Source of the DNA: Streptomyces sp. NRRL F-5123
GTDB taxonomy: Bacteria > Actinomycetota > Actinomycetes > Streptomycetales > Streptomycetaceae
Assembly: GCF_000721495.1 (NCBI RefSeq)
Contig: NZ_JOHY01000035.1
Coordinates: forward strand, 1 to 64,000
Length of the DNA stretch: 64,000 nt
Direction of reading: 5' to 3'
The position numbers and the translations under genes are program-made. How positions within the stretch are numbered: the first letter of the stretch is position 1; every line of letters begins with the position of its first letter. Below the pieces are notes generated by a model, which ran no database searches, was not told where the DNA came from, and worked only from the letters and a program-made list of their open reading frames with translations. Of this stretch, positions 33,656-42,898 are shown one piece after another.

Positions 33656-35218
33656 GTGGCCAGCATGTTCAACCTCCTCACGGAGCCCTGGATCCCCGTC
33701 CGCTGGGCTCAGCCCGCCCCCTCCGACGACGACCCGCCCGACCGCGTCGGCCTGCGGACCGCGCTCGTCGACGCCCACCGCATCAAGCAGCTCGCCCCGG
33801 CGCAGCCCCACGTCCACGCTGCCCTCCTCCGCATCCTCTACGCGCTCACCGCTCGCGTGACCGGGCTGGACGAGCAGGGAGCGGCGGGCGACTGGCTGGA
33901 GCGGCAGGATGAGGTCATCGACGCCGGGCAGCTCTCCAGCGCAGCCGTCGACGCGTACTTCGGCCGCTACCCGGACCGCTTCCACCTCTACGACGAGGAC
34001 GGTGGGCGCCCGTGGATGCAGGACCCGCGGCTCGCCCGGCAGTGCGACCCGGCCAACACCGCGGGCGTCAACAAGCTGGTCATGACGCGGCCCTCGGGCA
34101 ACAACCACGCGTGGTTCCGGCACGGAGGTGACGGTGCCCCCGACCTCCCCTCGTCCGCGGACGCGGCCCTGCACCTCCTGACCTGGCACTACTACGGCCC
34201 GTCCGGCCGCTGCTCCTCCCGCGAGGTCAACGGCGTGAAGTCGGCCAGCACCACTGCGGGCCCGCTGCGTACGGCCCTCTCGTACCACCCCGAGGGCGAG
34301 AACCTCTTCCAGACGCTGCTCGCGGGGCTGGTCCCGCCCAGCTCCACCGTGCGCCGCGACGAGGACCTCTGCCCGTGGGAGTGGGAGAAGCTCCCTGACC
34401 CCGAGAAGGCGCCGGACGCCCCGACCGGGCCCTGCGCGCGGCTAACGGCGTGCTCGCAGCACGCGGTGCTGCTCGTACCGGGCGGTGAGAAGGGCGAGCT
34501 GGCGGCGGACGCGTACATCACGTGGGCATACCGGGAGGGGCGCATCCCGCGTGACGACCCGTACCTGATCTGGCAGATCAGCCAGCAGGGCAACCGCTAC
34601 CCGCGGCCCGCCGACTCCTCGCGCGCGCTGTGGCGGGACGTGGACACGCTGCTTGAGCACCGTGTCAGCGACTCGGACGGGCCGCAGCCGCCGCTGGTGT
34701 TCGAGACCGCCCGTGGGCTGTGGCCGCACATGCGAGTGCGTGCCCTCGGCTTCGACCAGGAAGGGCAGGCCAAGAACGTCCAGTTCGTCGAGGGCGTGAC
34801 GCCGTACATCCTCGGTGAGGCGGAGCAGGTGGAGCCGTCCAGCCGCCCCAAGGTCGCGCGGCTGCGGCAGTTGGGCGAGCGGTACGGGCGTCGGCTGGAC
34901 CGCGCCGTACGGAGGGCCTACCGGATGTACCTCGACGACAAGAAGGCCGACGCCGGCGCCTGGTCGGCCGACGCAGCAGCGCGCTACTGGCCTGCGGCGG
35001 AACGCGAGTTCTGGGCCCGCTTCCGTCCACTCCAGTCCAAGGACGACGGCGCTCCGGAAGCCGCCGACTTCGACTTCGACGCCACCCGCTCGGCCTTCCT
35101 GCGGATCGCGGAGCAGGCGTACGACGTCGTCACCGAGCGGGCGGGCCGCACCCTGCGCGGCGCGCAGGCCGTCTCCGACGCGCGCATCGAGCTGTACGGC
35201 GGCCCCCGCCGCCGCTGA
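33656..35218 (+). CDS. casA: Cascade large subunit Cse1 (Cas8e)
   Basis: 520 residues. MFNLLTEPWIPVRW at the N-terminus is the Cse1 signature, then LPAQPHVHAALLRILYALTA, YFGRYPDRFHLYD and WHYYGPSGRCSSREVN. Recognises the PAM and positions Cas3. GTG 33656 (AGGA 9 nt upstream) is taken; ATG 33665, at MFNLL, is the alternative. First gene of the cas8e-to-cas2 operon. Confidence 0.95.
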   Translation: MASMFNLLTEPWIPVRWAQPAPSDDDPPDRVGLRTALVDAHRIKQLAPAQPHVHAALLRILYALTARVTGLDEQGAAGDWLERQDEVIDAGQLSSAAVDAYFGRYPDRFHLYDEDGGRPWMQDPRLARQCDPANTAGVNKLVMTRPSGNNHAWFRHGGDGAPDLPSSADAALHLLTWHYYGPSGRCSSREVNGVKSASTTAGPLRTALSYHPEGENLFQTLLAGLVPPSSTVRRDEDLCPWEWEKLPDPEKAPDAPTGPCARLTACSQHAVLLVPGGEKGELAADAYITWAYREGRIPRDDPYLIWQISQQGNRYPRPADSSRALWRDVDTLLEHRVSDSDGPQPPLVFETARGLWPHMRVRALGFDQEGQAKNVQFVEGVTPYILGEAEQVEPSSRPKVARLRQLGERYGRRLDRAVRRAYRMYLDDKKADAGAWSADAAARYWPAAEREFWARFRPLQSKDDGAPEAADFDFDATRSAFLRIAEQAYDVVTERAGRTLRGAQAVSDARIELYGGPRRR

Positions 35219-35266
35219 CCACGCCGAGTTCGGACCCCGTACCCACCCTCACCGAGAAGGCCCCGC

Positions 35267-35986
35267 ATGACGACGATCTCCGAGCCCGCGCGCTCCACCG
35301 ACCGCCTCACCCGCTACCAGGCGTACGTGCGGTGGGTCGAATCCACCTGCGGCAGGGATCCCGGCGCACGCACGACGCTGCGCAAGGGACTCGGCCGCGG
35401 CCTGGACGACATCCGCTACGTCCGCGGTATGCACCGGCTCATCGCGCGCTGGCTGCCGCAGGGCACCGAAACGTCCGACGCCGAGCAGCGGGCGTACTAC
35501 TCCGTCGCCTCGCTGATCGCCGCCCAGCCCCGGCACAGCTTCGCCAAGGACGAGCCTGAGCTGGACGTGGATGCGGCCGAGGACGTCGTGCCCCCCGCCG
35601 AGCCGGAGGACGAGCAGGAAGCCGCCTCCCCCGGGAAGGCGTACGGCGACAGTCTGGGCATCGCCTTCGCCGACGCTGTCCTCATCGGCGGCGGCAACCG
35701 CGAGATGCGCCTGTCCACCGCCGAGACGCGGCTGCATCTGCTGACGCGGCAGAGCCTGGACGGTCTGCACCGCCATCTCCCCTCCACCGTACGGTTCCTG
35801 CGCGACGCCGACGCGAAGATCGACTACGCCCGGCTGATGTCCGACCTGGCGGACTGGCCCGCCCGGCAGGGGCGGATCTCGCGCCGCTGGCTCCAGGACT
35901 TCTACTCGCGCTACGCGAAAAGCAAAAACGAGGCCGCGAACGCCGCCGACGCCGACGAGACCCAGGACCCTGACGCGGGCCAGTAG
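35267..35986 (+). CDS. casB: Cascade small subunit Cse2
   Basis: 239 residues from ATG 35267 after GAGAAGG. Contains TTLRKGLGRGLDDI, YYSVASLIAAQPRHS and MRLSTAETRLHLLTRQSLDGLHRHL, the Cse2/CasB helical pattern; ends with WLQDFYSRYAK and an acidic tail. It stabilises the crRNA and non-target strand in Cascade. Confidence 0.93.
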   Translation: MTTISEPARSTDRLTRYQAYVRWVESTCGRDPGARTTLRKGLGRGLDDIRYVRGMHRLIARWLPQGTETSDAEQRAYYSVASLIAAQPRHSFAKDEPELDVDAAEDVVPPAEPEDEQEAASPGKAYGDSLGIAFADAVLIGGGNREMRLSTAETRLHLLTRQSLDGLHRHLPSTVRFLRDADAKIDYARLMSDLADWPARQGRISRRWLQDFYSRYAKSKNEAANAADADETQDPDAGQ

Positions 35987-36030
35987 CCCACCCCAGCCGC
36001 ACCCCACCACCCTCACCACGGAGTCACACC

Positions 36031-37233
36031 ATGCGCAGCACCGATCCCGCCCGCTTCATCGACATCCACATCCTCCAGTCCGTGCCTTTTTCCAATTTGA
36101 ACCGAGATGACACGAATTCGGTCAAGACGGTGCAGTACGGCAACGCGCTGCGCACCCGCGTCAGCAGCCAGTCCTGGAAGCGGGCCGGCCGCGAGGCATT
36201 CGAGGAGCTGACCGGGCACCGCACCCTGCGCACCCGCCGGATCGGCGAGCGCGTCACCCGCGAACTCGTCGTGAAGGGCTGGCCGGACGCCCTGGCCCAG
36301 CGCGCGGGAGCACACGTCGCGGCGGGCAGCAGCATCAAGTTCGAGCTGGGCACCGACCGCGAGAAGAAGGTCATCACGAACAGGGTGCTGACCAACGCGA
36401 TGATCTACCTGCCGGACCCCGCCGTCGACGAGCTCGTCGCGCTCGCCGAGGAGCACCGGGCCGAGCTGGAGGCGGCCAAGGACATCAAGAAGACCGGCGA
36501 CAAGAGCGTGCTGCCCAAGAAGCGCATCGAGGAGCTGCTGCGCGCCCGCAACGCGGTCATCAACCTCTTCGGCCGGATGCTCGCCGAGGTGGACGACGCG
36601 GGCGTCGACGGTGCTGTGCAGGTCGCGCACGCGCTGACCACCCACCGCTCGGACGTCGAGCTCGACTACTTCTCCGCCGTCGACGACATCACCGACTCCT
36701 GGAACGACGCCACCGGCAGCGGGCACATGGGCAACGCCGAGTTCAGCGCCGGCACCTTCTACCGCTACGCGACGATCGACCTGCGCGACCTGGCCGCGAA
36801 CATCGGTCCCGACCCTGAGAACCAGACCGCCCGCGAGCTGGCCGAGGCGTTCCTGAGCTCGTTCATCACCTCCCTGCCGCAGGCGAAGAAGAACGCCACC
36901 GCCCCGCACACCATCCCCGACCTCGTGCACGTCGTCGTCCGCTCGGACCGTCCGCTGTCCTACGCCGCCGCCTTCGAAAAGCCCGTCGCCGCCACCGCGG
37001 AGGGCGGCTACGTCCAGCCGTCCGTCCGGCAGCTCGCCGCCTACGCGCACGCCGCCAACACGCTCCTGGGCCAGGACCGGGTGCTGTCCGCCGCCTGGGC
37101 CGGGCTGCCCGCGGGCGAGATCACCGCCGCCGACCTGACCGGGCTCGGTCAGCGCAAAGCGGCCTTCGACGCCCTCGTGCGCGGCGCCGTCGAGAGCGCC
37201 CTGGGCGGCAGCCCGGCGGAGGCGTCCGAGTGA
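36031..37233 (+). CDS. cas7e: Cascade backbone Cas7e (Cse4/CasC)
   Basis: 400 residues: FIDIHILQSVPFSNLNRDD at the start, RVSSQSWKRAGREAF, SDVELDYFSAVDDI, MGNAEFSAGTFYRYATIDL and HVVVRSDRPLSYAAAFEKPV, all Cas7e/Cse4 signatures. Forms the crRNA-bound filament. Overlaps cas5e by 4 bp (GTGA). Confidence 0.96.
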   Translation: MRSTDPARFIDIHILQSVPFSNLNRDDTNSVKTVQYGNALRTRVSSQSWKRAGREAFEELTGHRTLRTRRIGERVTRELVVKGWPDALAQRAGAHVAAGSSIKFELGTDREKKVITNRVLTNAMIYLPDPAVDELVALAEEHRAELEAAKDIKKTGDKSVLPKKRIEELLRARNAVINLFGRMLAEVDDAGVDGAVQVAHALTTHRSDVELDYFSAVDDITDSWNDATGSGHMGNAEFSAGTFYRYATIDLRDLAANIGPDPENQTARELAEAFLSSFITSLPQAKKNATAPHTIPDLVHVVVRSDRPLSYAAAFEKPVAATAEGGYVQPSVRQLAAYAHAANTLLGQDRVLSAAWAGLPAGEITAADLTGLGQRKAAFDALVRGAVESALGGSPAEASE

Positions 37234-38102
37234 CCACCGACACCCTTCCCGCCACCGCGGCCGCCGAGGGCATCCCGCCCTCGGCCGTACCGGAAGCCGG
37301 CCTGCTGCTGCGGCTGACCGGGCCCCTCCAGTCCTGGGGCGAGCACAGCCACTTCAACGACCGCGACACCGCCGCCTTCCCGACCCGCTCCGGCATCCTC
37401 GGGCTGCTCGCCGCGGCCCTGGGCCGCCTGCGTACGGAGCCGGTCGACGACCTCGCGTGCCTGTCGGTGACCATCCGGATGGACCGGCCCGGCGTATACC
37501 TGCGTGACCTGCACACCGTCGGCGGCGGCCTGTCCGCGGACCGGACCGTCACCACCGCCGACGGCGGAAAGCGACCCGGCGACACCGGCACGCTGCTCAG
37601 CCACCGCCACTACCTCGCCGACGCCGCCTTCACCGTCGCCGTCACCGCTCCCTCCGCGGACGGCGACCTGCTGGACCGGTGCGCCGACGCCCTGCGCACC
37701 CCGCGCTGGCCGCTCTTCCTCGGCCGCCGGGCCTGTCCGCCCGAAGGGCCCCTGCTGCTCGGCCGCAGCAGCGACGCCCTGCGCCACCTCATCCGCCTGC
37801 CGCTGTCCGCCCGCACCCCGCGTGGTGACGGGCGCCCCGCCGTGGAGTTCCTGTCCGACCGGCCGCTGGACCGGCTGCCCGTTCCCGCCACGGCGACCGC
37901 CCCGCGCAGCAACGACGGCGTCCACCCGGAGTCCGAAGTCAGCGATGACCCGGTGTCCTTCGCCCCGCGCGACCGCGCGTACCGCTCGCGGCCGCTCTAC
38001 CGCCGCAGTGTGCTGCTGCCCGACACCGAGTACGCCGGCCTGGGCGCCGATGCCCTCCGAAGCCTCGCCCGCTACCTCGACGGTGAAGGGGGTCTGCGGT
38101 GA
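37230..38102 (+). CDS. cas5e: Cascade subunit Cas5e
   Basis: 290 residues from GTG 37230. LLLRLTGPLQSWGEHSHFNDRDT and FPTRSGILGLLAAALGR are the Cas5 N-terminal RAMP signature. Caps the 5' handle of crRNA. Overlaps cas7e and cas6e by 4 bp on each side. Confidence 0.95.
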   Translation: MTTDTLPATAAAEGIPPSAVPEAGLLLRLTGPLQSWGEHSHFNDRDTAAFPTRSGILGLLAAALGRLRTEPVDDLACLSVTIRMDRPGVYLRDLHTVGGGLSADRTVTTADGGKRPGDTGTLLSHRHYLADAAFTVAVTAPSADGDLLDRCADALRTPRWPLFLGRRACPPEGPLLLGRSSDALRHLIRLPLSARTPRGDGRPAVEFLSDRPLDRLPVPATATAPRSNDGVHPESEVSDDPVSFAPRDRAYRSRPLYRRSVLLPDTEYAGLGADALRSLARYLDGEGGLR

Positions 38103-38773
38103 ACGTCTGGCTCACCCGCGTCATCCCCGACCCGCGCAACCGCGCCGCCGCCTTCGACCTCGGTGGCGCCGGCTCGGCGGTGAACCTGCACCGCCGGCTG
38201 ATGTCCCTCTTCCCCGACGGCATCGGCTCGGACGCGCGCGCGAAGCTCGGCGTCCTCTTCCGCGCGGAGGATACGCCGACCGGCACGCACCTGCTCCTCC
38301 AGTCCACGTACCAGCCCGATGTCGGCCGTCTCCCCGACGGCTACGGCACCGCCGTCTCCCGCCCGCTGGACCCCCTGCTCGACGCGCTGCGCCCCGGACT
38401 GGCCGTCCGTTACCGGTGCGTCGCCAGCCCCGTCCGCAAACCCGGCGCCACCACGCGGGCCGCCTACGGCCTGCCCGCCGTCGTCGCCCTGAGTGGCGCC
38501 GCGGCCGACGAGTGGTGGGCGCGCCAGTCCGAGGCGTGCGGGCTGCGCACCCTCACCCTCACCTCGCAGCAGCTGGACGGCATCCGCGGCCAACGCGGCA
38601 AGAACGGCGCCGCCGCCCAGCAGCGCATCAGCCACAACCGCACCCGCTTCGACGGCACCGCGCTCATCACCGACGCCGAGCTGCTGCGCACGAAGCTCGT
38701 CGAAGGCATCGGACGCGCCAAGGCGTACGGCTGCGGCCTGCTGTCCATCGCGCCTGCCAGGACGCCCGGATGA
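38099..38773 (+). CDS. cas6e: crRNA endonuclease Cas6e
   Basis: 224 residues from GTG 38099. NVWLTRVIPDPRNR at the N-terminus, LHRRLMSLFPDG with the His of the Cas6e active site, and the C-terminal glycine-rich RAMP motif LVEGIGRAKAYGCGLLSIAP. Cuts at the base of the repeat stem, which is common to all arrays here. 4-bp overlap with cas1. Confidence 0.95.
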   Translation: MNVWLTRVIPDPRNRAAAFDLGGAGSAVNLHRRLMSLFPDGIGSDARAKLGVLFRAEDTPTGTHLLLQSTYQPDVGRLPDGYGTAVSRPLDPLLDALRPGLAVRYRCVASPVRKPGATTRAAYGLPAVVALSGAAADEWWARQSEACGLRTLTLTSQQLDGIRGQRGKNGAAAQQRISHNRTRFDGTALITDAELLRTKLVEGIGRAKAYGCGLLSIAPARTPG

Positions 38774-39768
38774 GCGCGCCCGCGCGTCGCCGCCCACGTG
38801 GGTCCGGGCCCGGCCCGGGCGACGCGCGGCGCAAACTCGCGGCCCCCACGGTTGCGATGCTGCCGCGCGTTGCCGACTCGCTGTCGTTCCTCTACCTCGA
38901 CATCGTCCGTATCCACCAGGACGACACCGGCGTCTGCGCGGAAGTGACCAGCCAGCAGCGCGGCACCGAGACCCTCTACCTGCCCACCGCAGCCCTCGCG
39001 TGCGTCCTGCTCGGCCCCGGCACCTCCATCACGGCCCGCGCCCTGGCCACCTTCGCGCGCAACGGCACCACCGTGCTGATCACCGGCTCCGGCGGCGTGC
39101 GCTGCTACGCCGCCACTCTCCCGGACTCCCTCACCACCACCTGGCTCGAACGCCAGGTCCGCACCTGGGCCGACGACACGCAACGCCTGAGCGTTGCCAC
39201 GGCGATGTACGAGCAGCGGTTCGGCGCCGGCACCGTCCCGGCGGGCACCACCCTTGCCCAGCTGCGCGGCATGGAGGGCCAGCGTGTCCGCGCCCACTAC
39301 CAACTCCTCGCCCGCCAGTACAAGATCGGCCGCTTCCGCCGCGCCTACGACCCCGAGTCCTGGGACACCCAGGACCCCGTCAACCTCGCCCTGTCCGCCG
39401 CGAACACCTGCCTGTACGGCATCGTCCACGCCGCGATCCTCGCCCTGGGTTGCTCACCCGCCCTCGGCTACGTCCACCACGGCAACCAGCAGGCCTTCGT
39501 CTACGACGTCGCCGACCTCTACAAGGCCGACCTCACCATCCCCCTCGCGTTCTCCCTCAACGCCTCCACCAACCCCGAGGCCGAGGCCCGCCGCTCCTTC
39601 CGCGACGCGCTGCGCCTCTTCCGTCTCCTCCCGCGCATCGTCACCGACATCCAGCATCTCCTCGACCCCACGACCGACCGTGAAGCCCCCGACCCCGAGG
39701 AACAACTCGTCGACCTCTGGGACCCCGTCACCGGCCCCATCCCCGGCGGCACCAACCACGCCACCTGA
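38770..39768 (+). CDS. cas1: Adaptation integrase Cas1e
   Basis: 332 residues from ATG 38770, overlapping the cas6e stop by 4 bp. Basic N-terminal extension then FLYLDIVRIHQDDTGV, TSITARALATFARNGTTVLITGSGG, YDPESWDTQDPVNLALSAANTCLYGIVHAAILALG and LGYVHHGNQQAFVYDVADLYK, the Cas1 catalytic Glu/His/Asp framework. With Cas2 it inserts spacers next to the leader. Confidence 0.97.
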   Translation: MSAPARRRPRGSGPGPGDARRKLAAPTVAMLPRVADSLSFLYLDIVRIHQDDTGVCAEVTSQQRGTETLYLPTAALACVLLGPGTSITARALATFARNGTTVLITGSGGVRCYAATLPDSLTTTWLERQVRTWADDTQRLSVATAMYEQRFGAGTVPAGTTLAQLRGMEGQRVRAHYQLLARQYKIGRFRRAYDPESWDTQDPVNLALSAANTCLYGIVHAAILALGCSPALGYVHHGNQQAFVYDVADLYKADLTIPLAFSLNASTNPEAEARRSFRDALRLFRLLPRIVTDIQHLLDPTTDREAPDPEEQLVDLWDPVTGPIPGGTNHAT

Positions 39769-39792
39769 CCCCTACGCGGGAGGCCCCGCACC

Positions 39793-40104
39793 ATGCCCTC
39801 CATGACCGTCATCGCCGCCACCGCCGTCCCCGACCACCTCCGCGGCGCCCTCACCCGCTGGCTCCTCGAAGTCACCCCCGAGCTCTACGTCGGCTCCGTC
39901 TCAGCCAAGGTCCGCGAAGAACTCTGGTCCGCCGTCTCCGCCTCCACGGCCGCCGGCACGGCGGTCCTGGCCCACCCCGCCGACAACGAACAGGGCTTCA
40001 CTCTCCGCACAGCCGGCACCCAGCGGCGAGAGCCGCTGGACTTCGACGGAATGACGCTGATCGCGTTCAGGAGGGAGGGTCAAGGGATGGCAAAGGCCCT
40101 CTAA
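39793..40104 (+). CDS. cas2: Cas2e
   Basis: 103 residues of the type I-E Cas2 kind: MTVIAATAVPDHLRGALTRWLLEV, LYVGSVSAKVREELW and EQGFTLRTAG. ATG 39793 after GGGAGGC. The last ~9 codons (from 40078) coincide with the conserved CRISPR leader core, so the C-terminal residues are encoded by leader sequence; the stop is 18 bp before the first repeat. Confidence 0.95.
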   Translation: MPSMTVIAATAVPDHLRGALTRWLLEVTPELYVGSVSAKVREELWSAVSASTAAGTAVLAHPADNEQGFTLRTAGTQRREPLDFDGMTLIAFRREGQGMAKAL

Positions 40105-40122
40105 CGGTCCAGGTCAGGAAGT
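40078..40122 (+). promoter_or_regulatory. Leader core of CRISPR array 3 (overlaps cas2 end)
   Basis: Blocks GGCAAAGGCCCTCTAACGG and CAGGTCAGGAAGT match the leader cores of arrays 1 and 2. The first part lies inside the cas2 reading frame. Confidence 0.7.
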
Positions 40123-41552
40123 GTCCGCTCCGCGCGAGCGGAGGTAGCCCGCGGCTGACGCCGCTTGGAGGCCGGCGGCTGACGTCCGCTCCGCGCGAGC
40201 GGAGGTAGCCCGAAACCCACCAGCGCGTGAGCCTGGGCAAGACCGTCCGCTCCGCGCGAGCGGAGGTAGCCCGCGCCGCGCTGCTGCTGCCCTCACCGAC
40301 GCGGAGTCCGCTCCGCGCGAGCGGAGGTAGCCCGAACACCCCGGCGTACGAGGCGGCGGCGAGGACGTCCGCTCCGCGCGAGCGGAGGTAGCCCGGGACA
40401 CCACACCGCCCTGAAAATGGTCAACGGGTCCGCTCCGCGCGAGCGGAGGTAGCCCGGCCCGCCAGGGCCTGGAGTGGTGCGCGAAGCGGTCCGCTCCGCG
40501 AGCGGAGGTAACCCGTCGGTCAGCGAAGGCGCCGACGTGCCGTTCCTGTCCGCTCCGCGCGAGCGGAGGTAACCCGGCGCTAGACCGCTTTTCCGACGCC
40601 GTCGACGAGTCCGCTCCGCGCGAGCGGAGGCAACCCGAGCTTCAGCCGCTCCTTCAGGCCGTCATCGACGTCCGCTCCGCGCGAGCGGAGGTAACCCGCG
40701 CTTCAGCGTATCGCTGGCCTGGGCGAGCGTGTCCGCTCCGCGCGAGCGGAGGTAACCCGCAGCGTGGGCGGCAGGACAGGTCGGGCTGGAGGTCCGCTCC
40801 GCGCGAGCGGAGGTAACCCGATCGTGTTCGAGAACCCGCCGCCACGTCAGTCGTCCGCTCCGCGCGAGCGGAGGTAACCCGGAGTTGCAGGAGGCGCTCG
40901 CCGGGTTGGCGCCGTCCGCTCCGCGCGAGCGGAGGTAACCCGGAACCGTTGCTCCTCCGCGGGGCTCAGGCCCAGTCCGCTCCGCGCGAGCGGAGGTAAC
41001 CCGGCAGTCTGGGAGGCCTCGCACTCTGGGCTGAAGTCCGCTCCGCGCGAGCGGAGGTAACCCGACCGCCCTGGGCCCCCTGGTACGCGGCCTGGGGTCC
41101 GCTCCGCGCGAGCGGAGGTAACCCGACTCCGCGTCAGGCCCCGAGCGAGGCGTGAAGGTCCGCTCCGCGCGAGCGGAGGTAACCCGTTGGTGATGGGGCC
41201 GATGTCGGGGCCTGCGGGGTCCGCTCCGCGCGAGCGGAGGTAACCCACCGAGCCGCTGGGTCTACCTCATCGGGTCCACGTCCGCTCCGCGCGAGCGGAG
41301 GTAACCCGATCCAGCCCGGCCCCCTGCTGCGGGACCGTGTGTCCGCTCCGCGCGAGCGGAGGTAACCCGTAGACGAGCGGCCGGTGTTTGCGCGGCGGGA
41401 TGTCCGCTCCGCGCGAGCGGAGGTAACCCGGTGGACTTGTCCAGCCTGATCGCCGCGGCGCGGTCTGCTCCGCGCGAGCGGAGGTAACCCGGCGACGGCG
41501 GCGCGGTCCCCGGTGTCACCCCGGTCCGCTCCGCGTGAGCGGAGGTAACGCG
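40123..41552 (+). CRISPR. CRISPR array 3, type I-E, 24 repeats / 23 spacers
   Basis: 24 repeats, almost all 29 bp at 61-bp spacing, beginning GTCCGCTCC and ending GTAACCCG. The first six have GTAGCCCG, the seventh (40489) lacks 2 bp in the loop, the rest have TAACCCG apart from minor changes. The last (41524) is degenerate. Leader and cas1-cas2 are at the low end, so orientation is plus. This is the array physically tied to the cas operon. Confidence 0.98.
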
Positions 41553-41602
41553 CCCAAGAGTCCCTAACGGTGCATAACCGATTTGCGTGCGAGGACACGG
41601 TT

Positions 41603-42628
41603 TCATGAGATGTGCGAAAGGCTGTCCGGAGTTTCGCCCGGTCCGCTGTCGGCACAGTCGCCGGTGCCGAGGGTGTTGGCGATGTTGTACGCGGTCTTCA
41701 GAACGCCGTTGAGGTGGTCGACGGCCTTGTTGGTCGTGGCGATCGCTGTGGCGTTGTTTGCTTGAGCAGTCGCAATGGCCGCACCGGCGCCCGGCACCGA
41801 AGGCAGGCCTGCGGCCGTCAGGGCGGTCAGCGCCTGCTGCAGCGTGGATATCTGGGTCCGTACACCGTCTATGTTCTGCTGTTCCTGGTCGACGTCGTAA
41901 CTAGCGTTGGAGGTGACGTCGTAGCCCACTACGTTCTCCGCGTCGTAGCCGACCACGTTCTCCACGTTGTAGCAGCCGTCGCCGTTGCCGCCCTTGGCGT
42001 CCTCGCGCTCCTTGGCCAGGTCCGCGTCAGTCGTGGTGACGTCGTCACGCACCGTCTTGGCGTTGGTGAAGGAGCGGTTGGTGCCTTGGAGCGTCGCGAG
42101 CGCGTTCTCGGCCTCTCGCAGGGCAGACGCTTGGGCACTGGCTCGGGCGTTGGCCTCGTTTGTGGCCTGGTCCTGTTGCTGGCCTGCCTGCTCGGCCGCC
42201 GCGTCTTCGGTCCAGCCGCCCTGTACCAGGGCGCTGCACACGCTCTGCCCGTATATCTGACTGCTGCTGTCACGGACCACGATCACGACGCCGTCTTTCT
42301 GGACGCCGCAGACCACGGGGACGACACCCTGCGTGCTGCTTGCCTGCGTGGTCCAGAAATCGCCGCCCCTGGAGAACGACTTCGCGAGTCCACCGCACAA
42401 GTCACTGGGATCCAAGGAGCCGTTGCCCGTCACCTCGGCACGTGTTGCGTGTCCGTACAACCAGATCGTGCAGGTACCCCCCGGAGCTTGACGCGGCGCT
42501 GGGGTACTTGCGCCGGGGGTTCGTGACGGCGCGGCGTGGGCGCCAGGCTTGGCGGCGGGGGAGGACGAACAGGCGGTGAGGAGCACGCCGGAACAGAGCA
42601 GGACCCCGGCGGCAGCGCCTGTTCTCAT
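41603..42628 (-). CDS. Lipoprotein with coiled-coil region
   Basis: 341 residues from ATG 42628 (GAGGAG upstream). Lipobox LLTACSSS, Pro/Ala linker, an N-terminal domain with several Cys (CTIWLYGHATRAEV; DLCGGLAKSF; VVCGVQKDG), then an Ala/Gln-rich helical region likely to be coiled coil. A short direct repeat gives ENVVGYD twice in succession. Cell-surface protein of unknown role; transcribed toward array 3. Confidence 0.75.
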   Translation of the reverse strand: MRTGAAAGVLLCSGVLLTACSSSPAAKPGAHAAPSRTPGASTPAPRQAPGGTCTIWLYGHATRAEVTGNGSLDPSDLCGGLAKSFSRGGDFWTTQASSTQGVVPVVCGVQKDGVVIVVRDSSSQIYGQSVCSALVQGGWTEDAAAEQAGQQQDQATNEANARASAQASALREAENALATLQGTNRSFTNAKTVRDDVTTTDADLAKEREDAKGGNGDGCYNVENVVGYDAENVVGYDVTSNASYDVDQEQQNIDGVRTQISTLQQALTALTAAGLPSVPGAGAAIATAQANNATAIATTNKAVDHLNGVLKTAYNIANTLGTGDCADSGPGETPDSLSHIS

Positions 42629-42898
42629 TGTGTGTTCTCCTCGTGGATTCGCTGTGAAGCAGATGTGTTGGGAGGCACTGTCCCAAATCCGTGCCGCTGA
42701 TGTGGCCAGGTCCGGAATTTGTGGCTGTGCGGCCTGACCAGTGCGAGCGCATGGCCGGTGGCCGGGGTGTGTATTGGGTTGCGTCCGCCTCGCGCGACGC
42801 CTGGGGATGACGGCTCTTCGGCGTCCGTCCCCTACTACGCCCGTACCTGTCGGAGAACCCGTGTGGCAGTGCACGCCACCGACGGTGACCTGTGCGGG

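Noticed and set aside
7823..41552. Self-targeting spacers
   Set aside because: I noticed no spacer identical to any window sequence outside the arrays, but only by eye; a sequence search of all 68 spacers would be needed.
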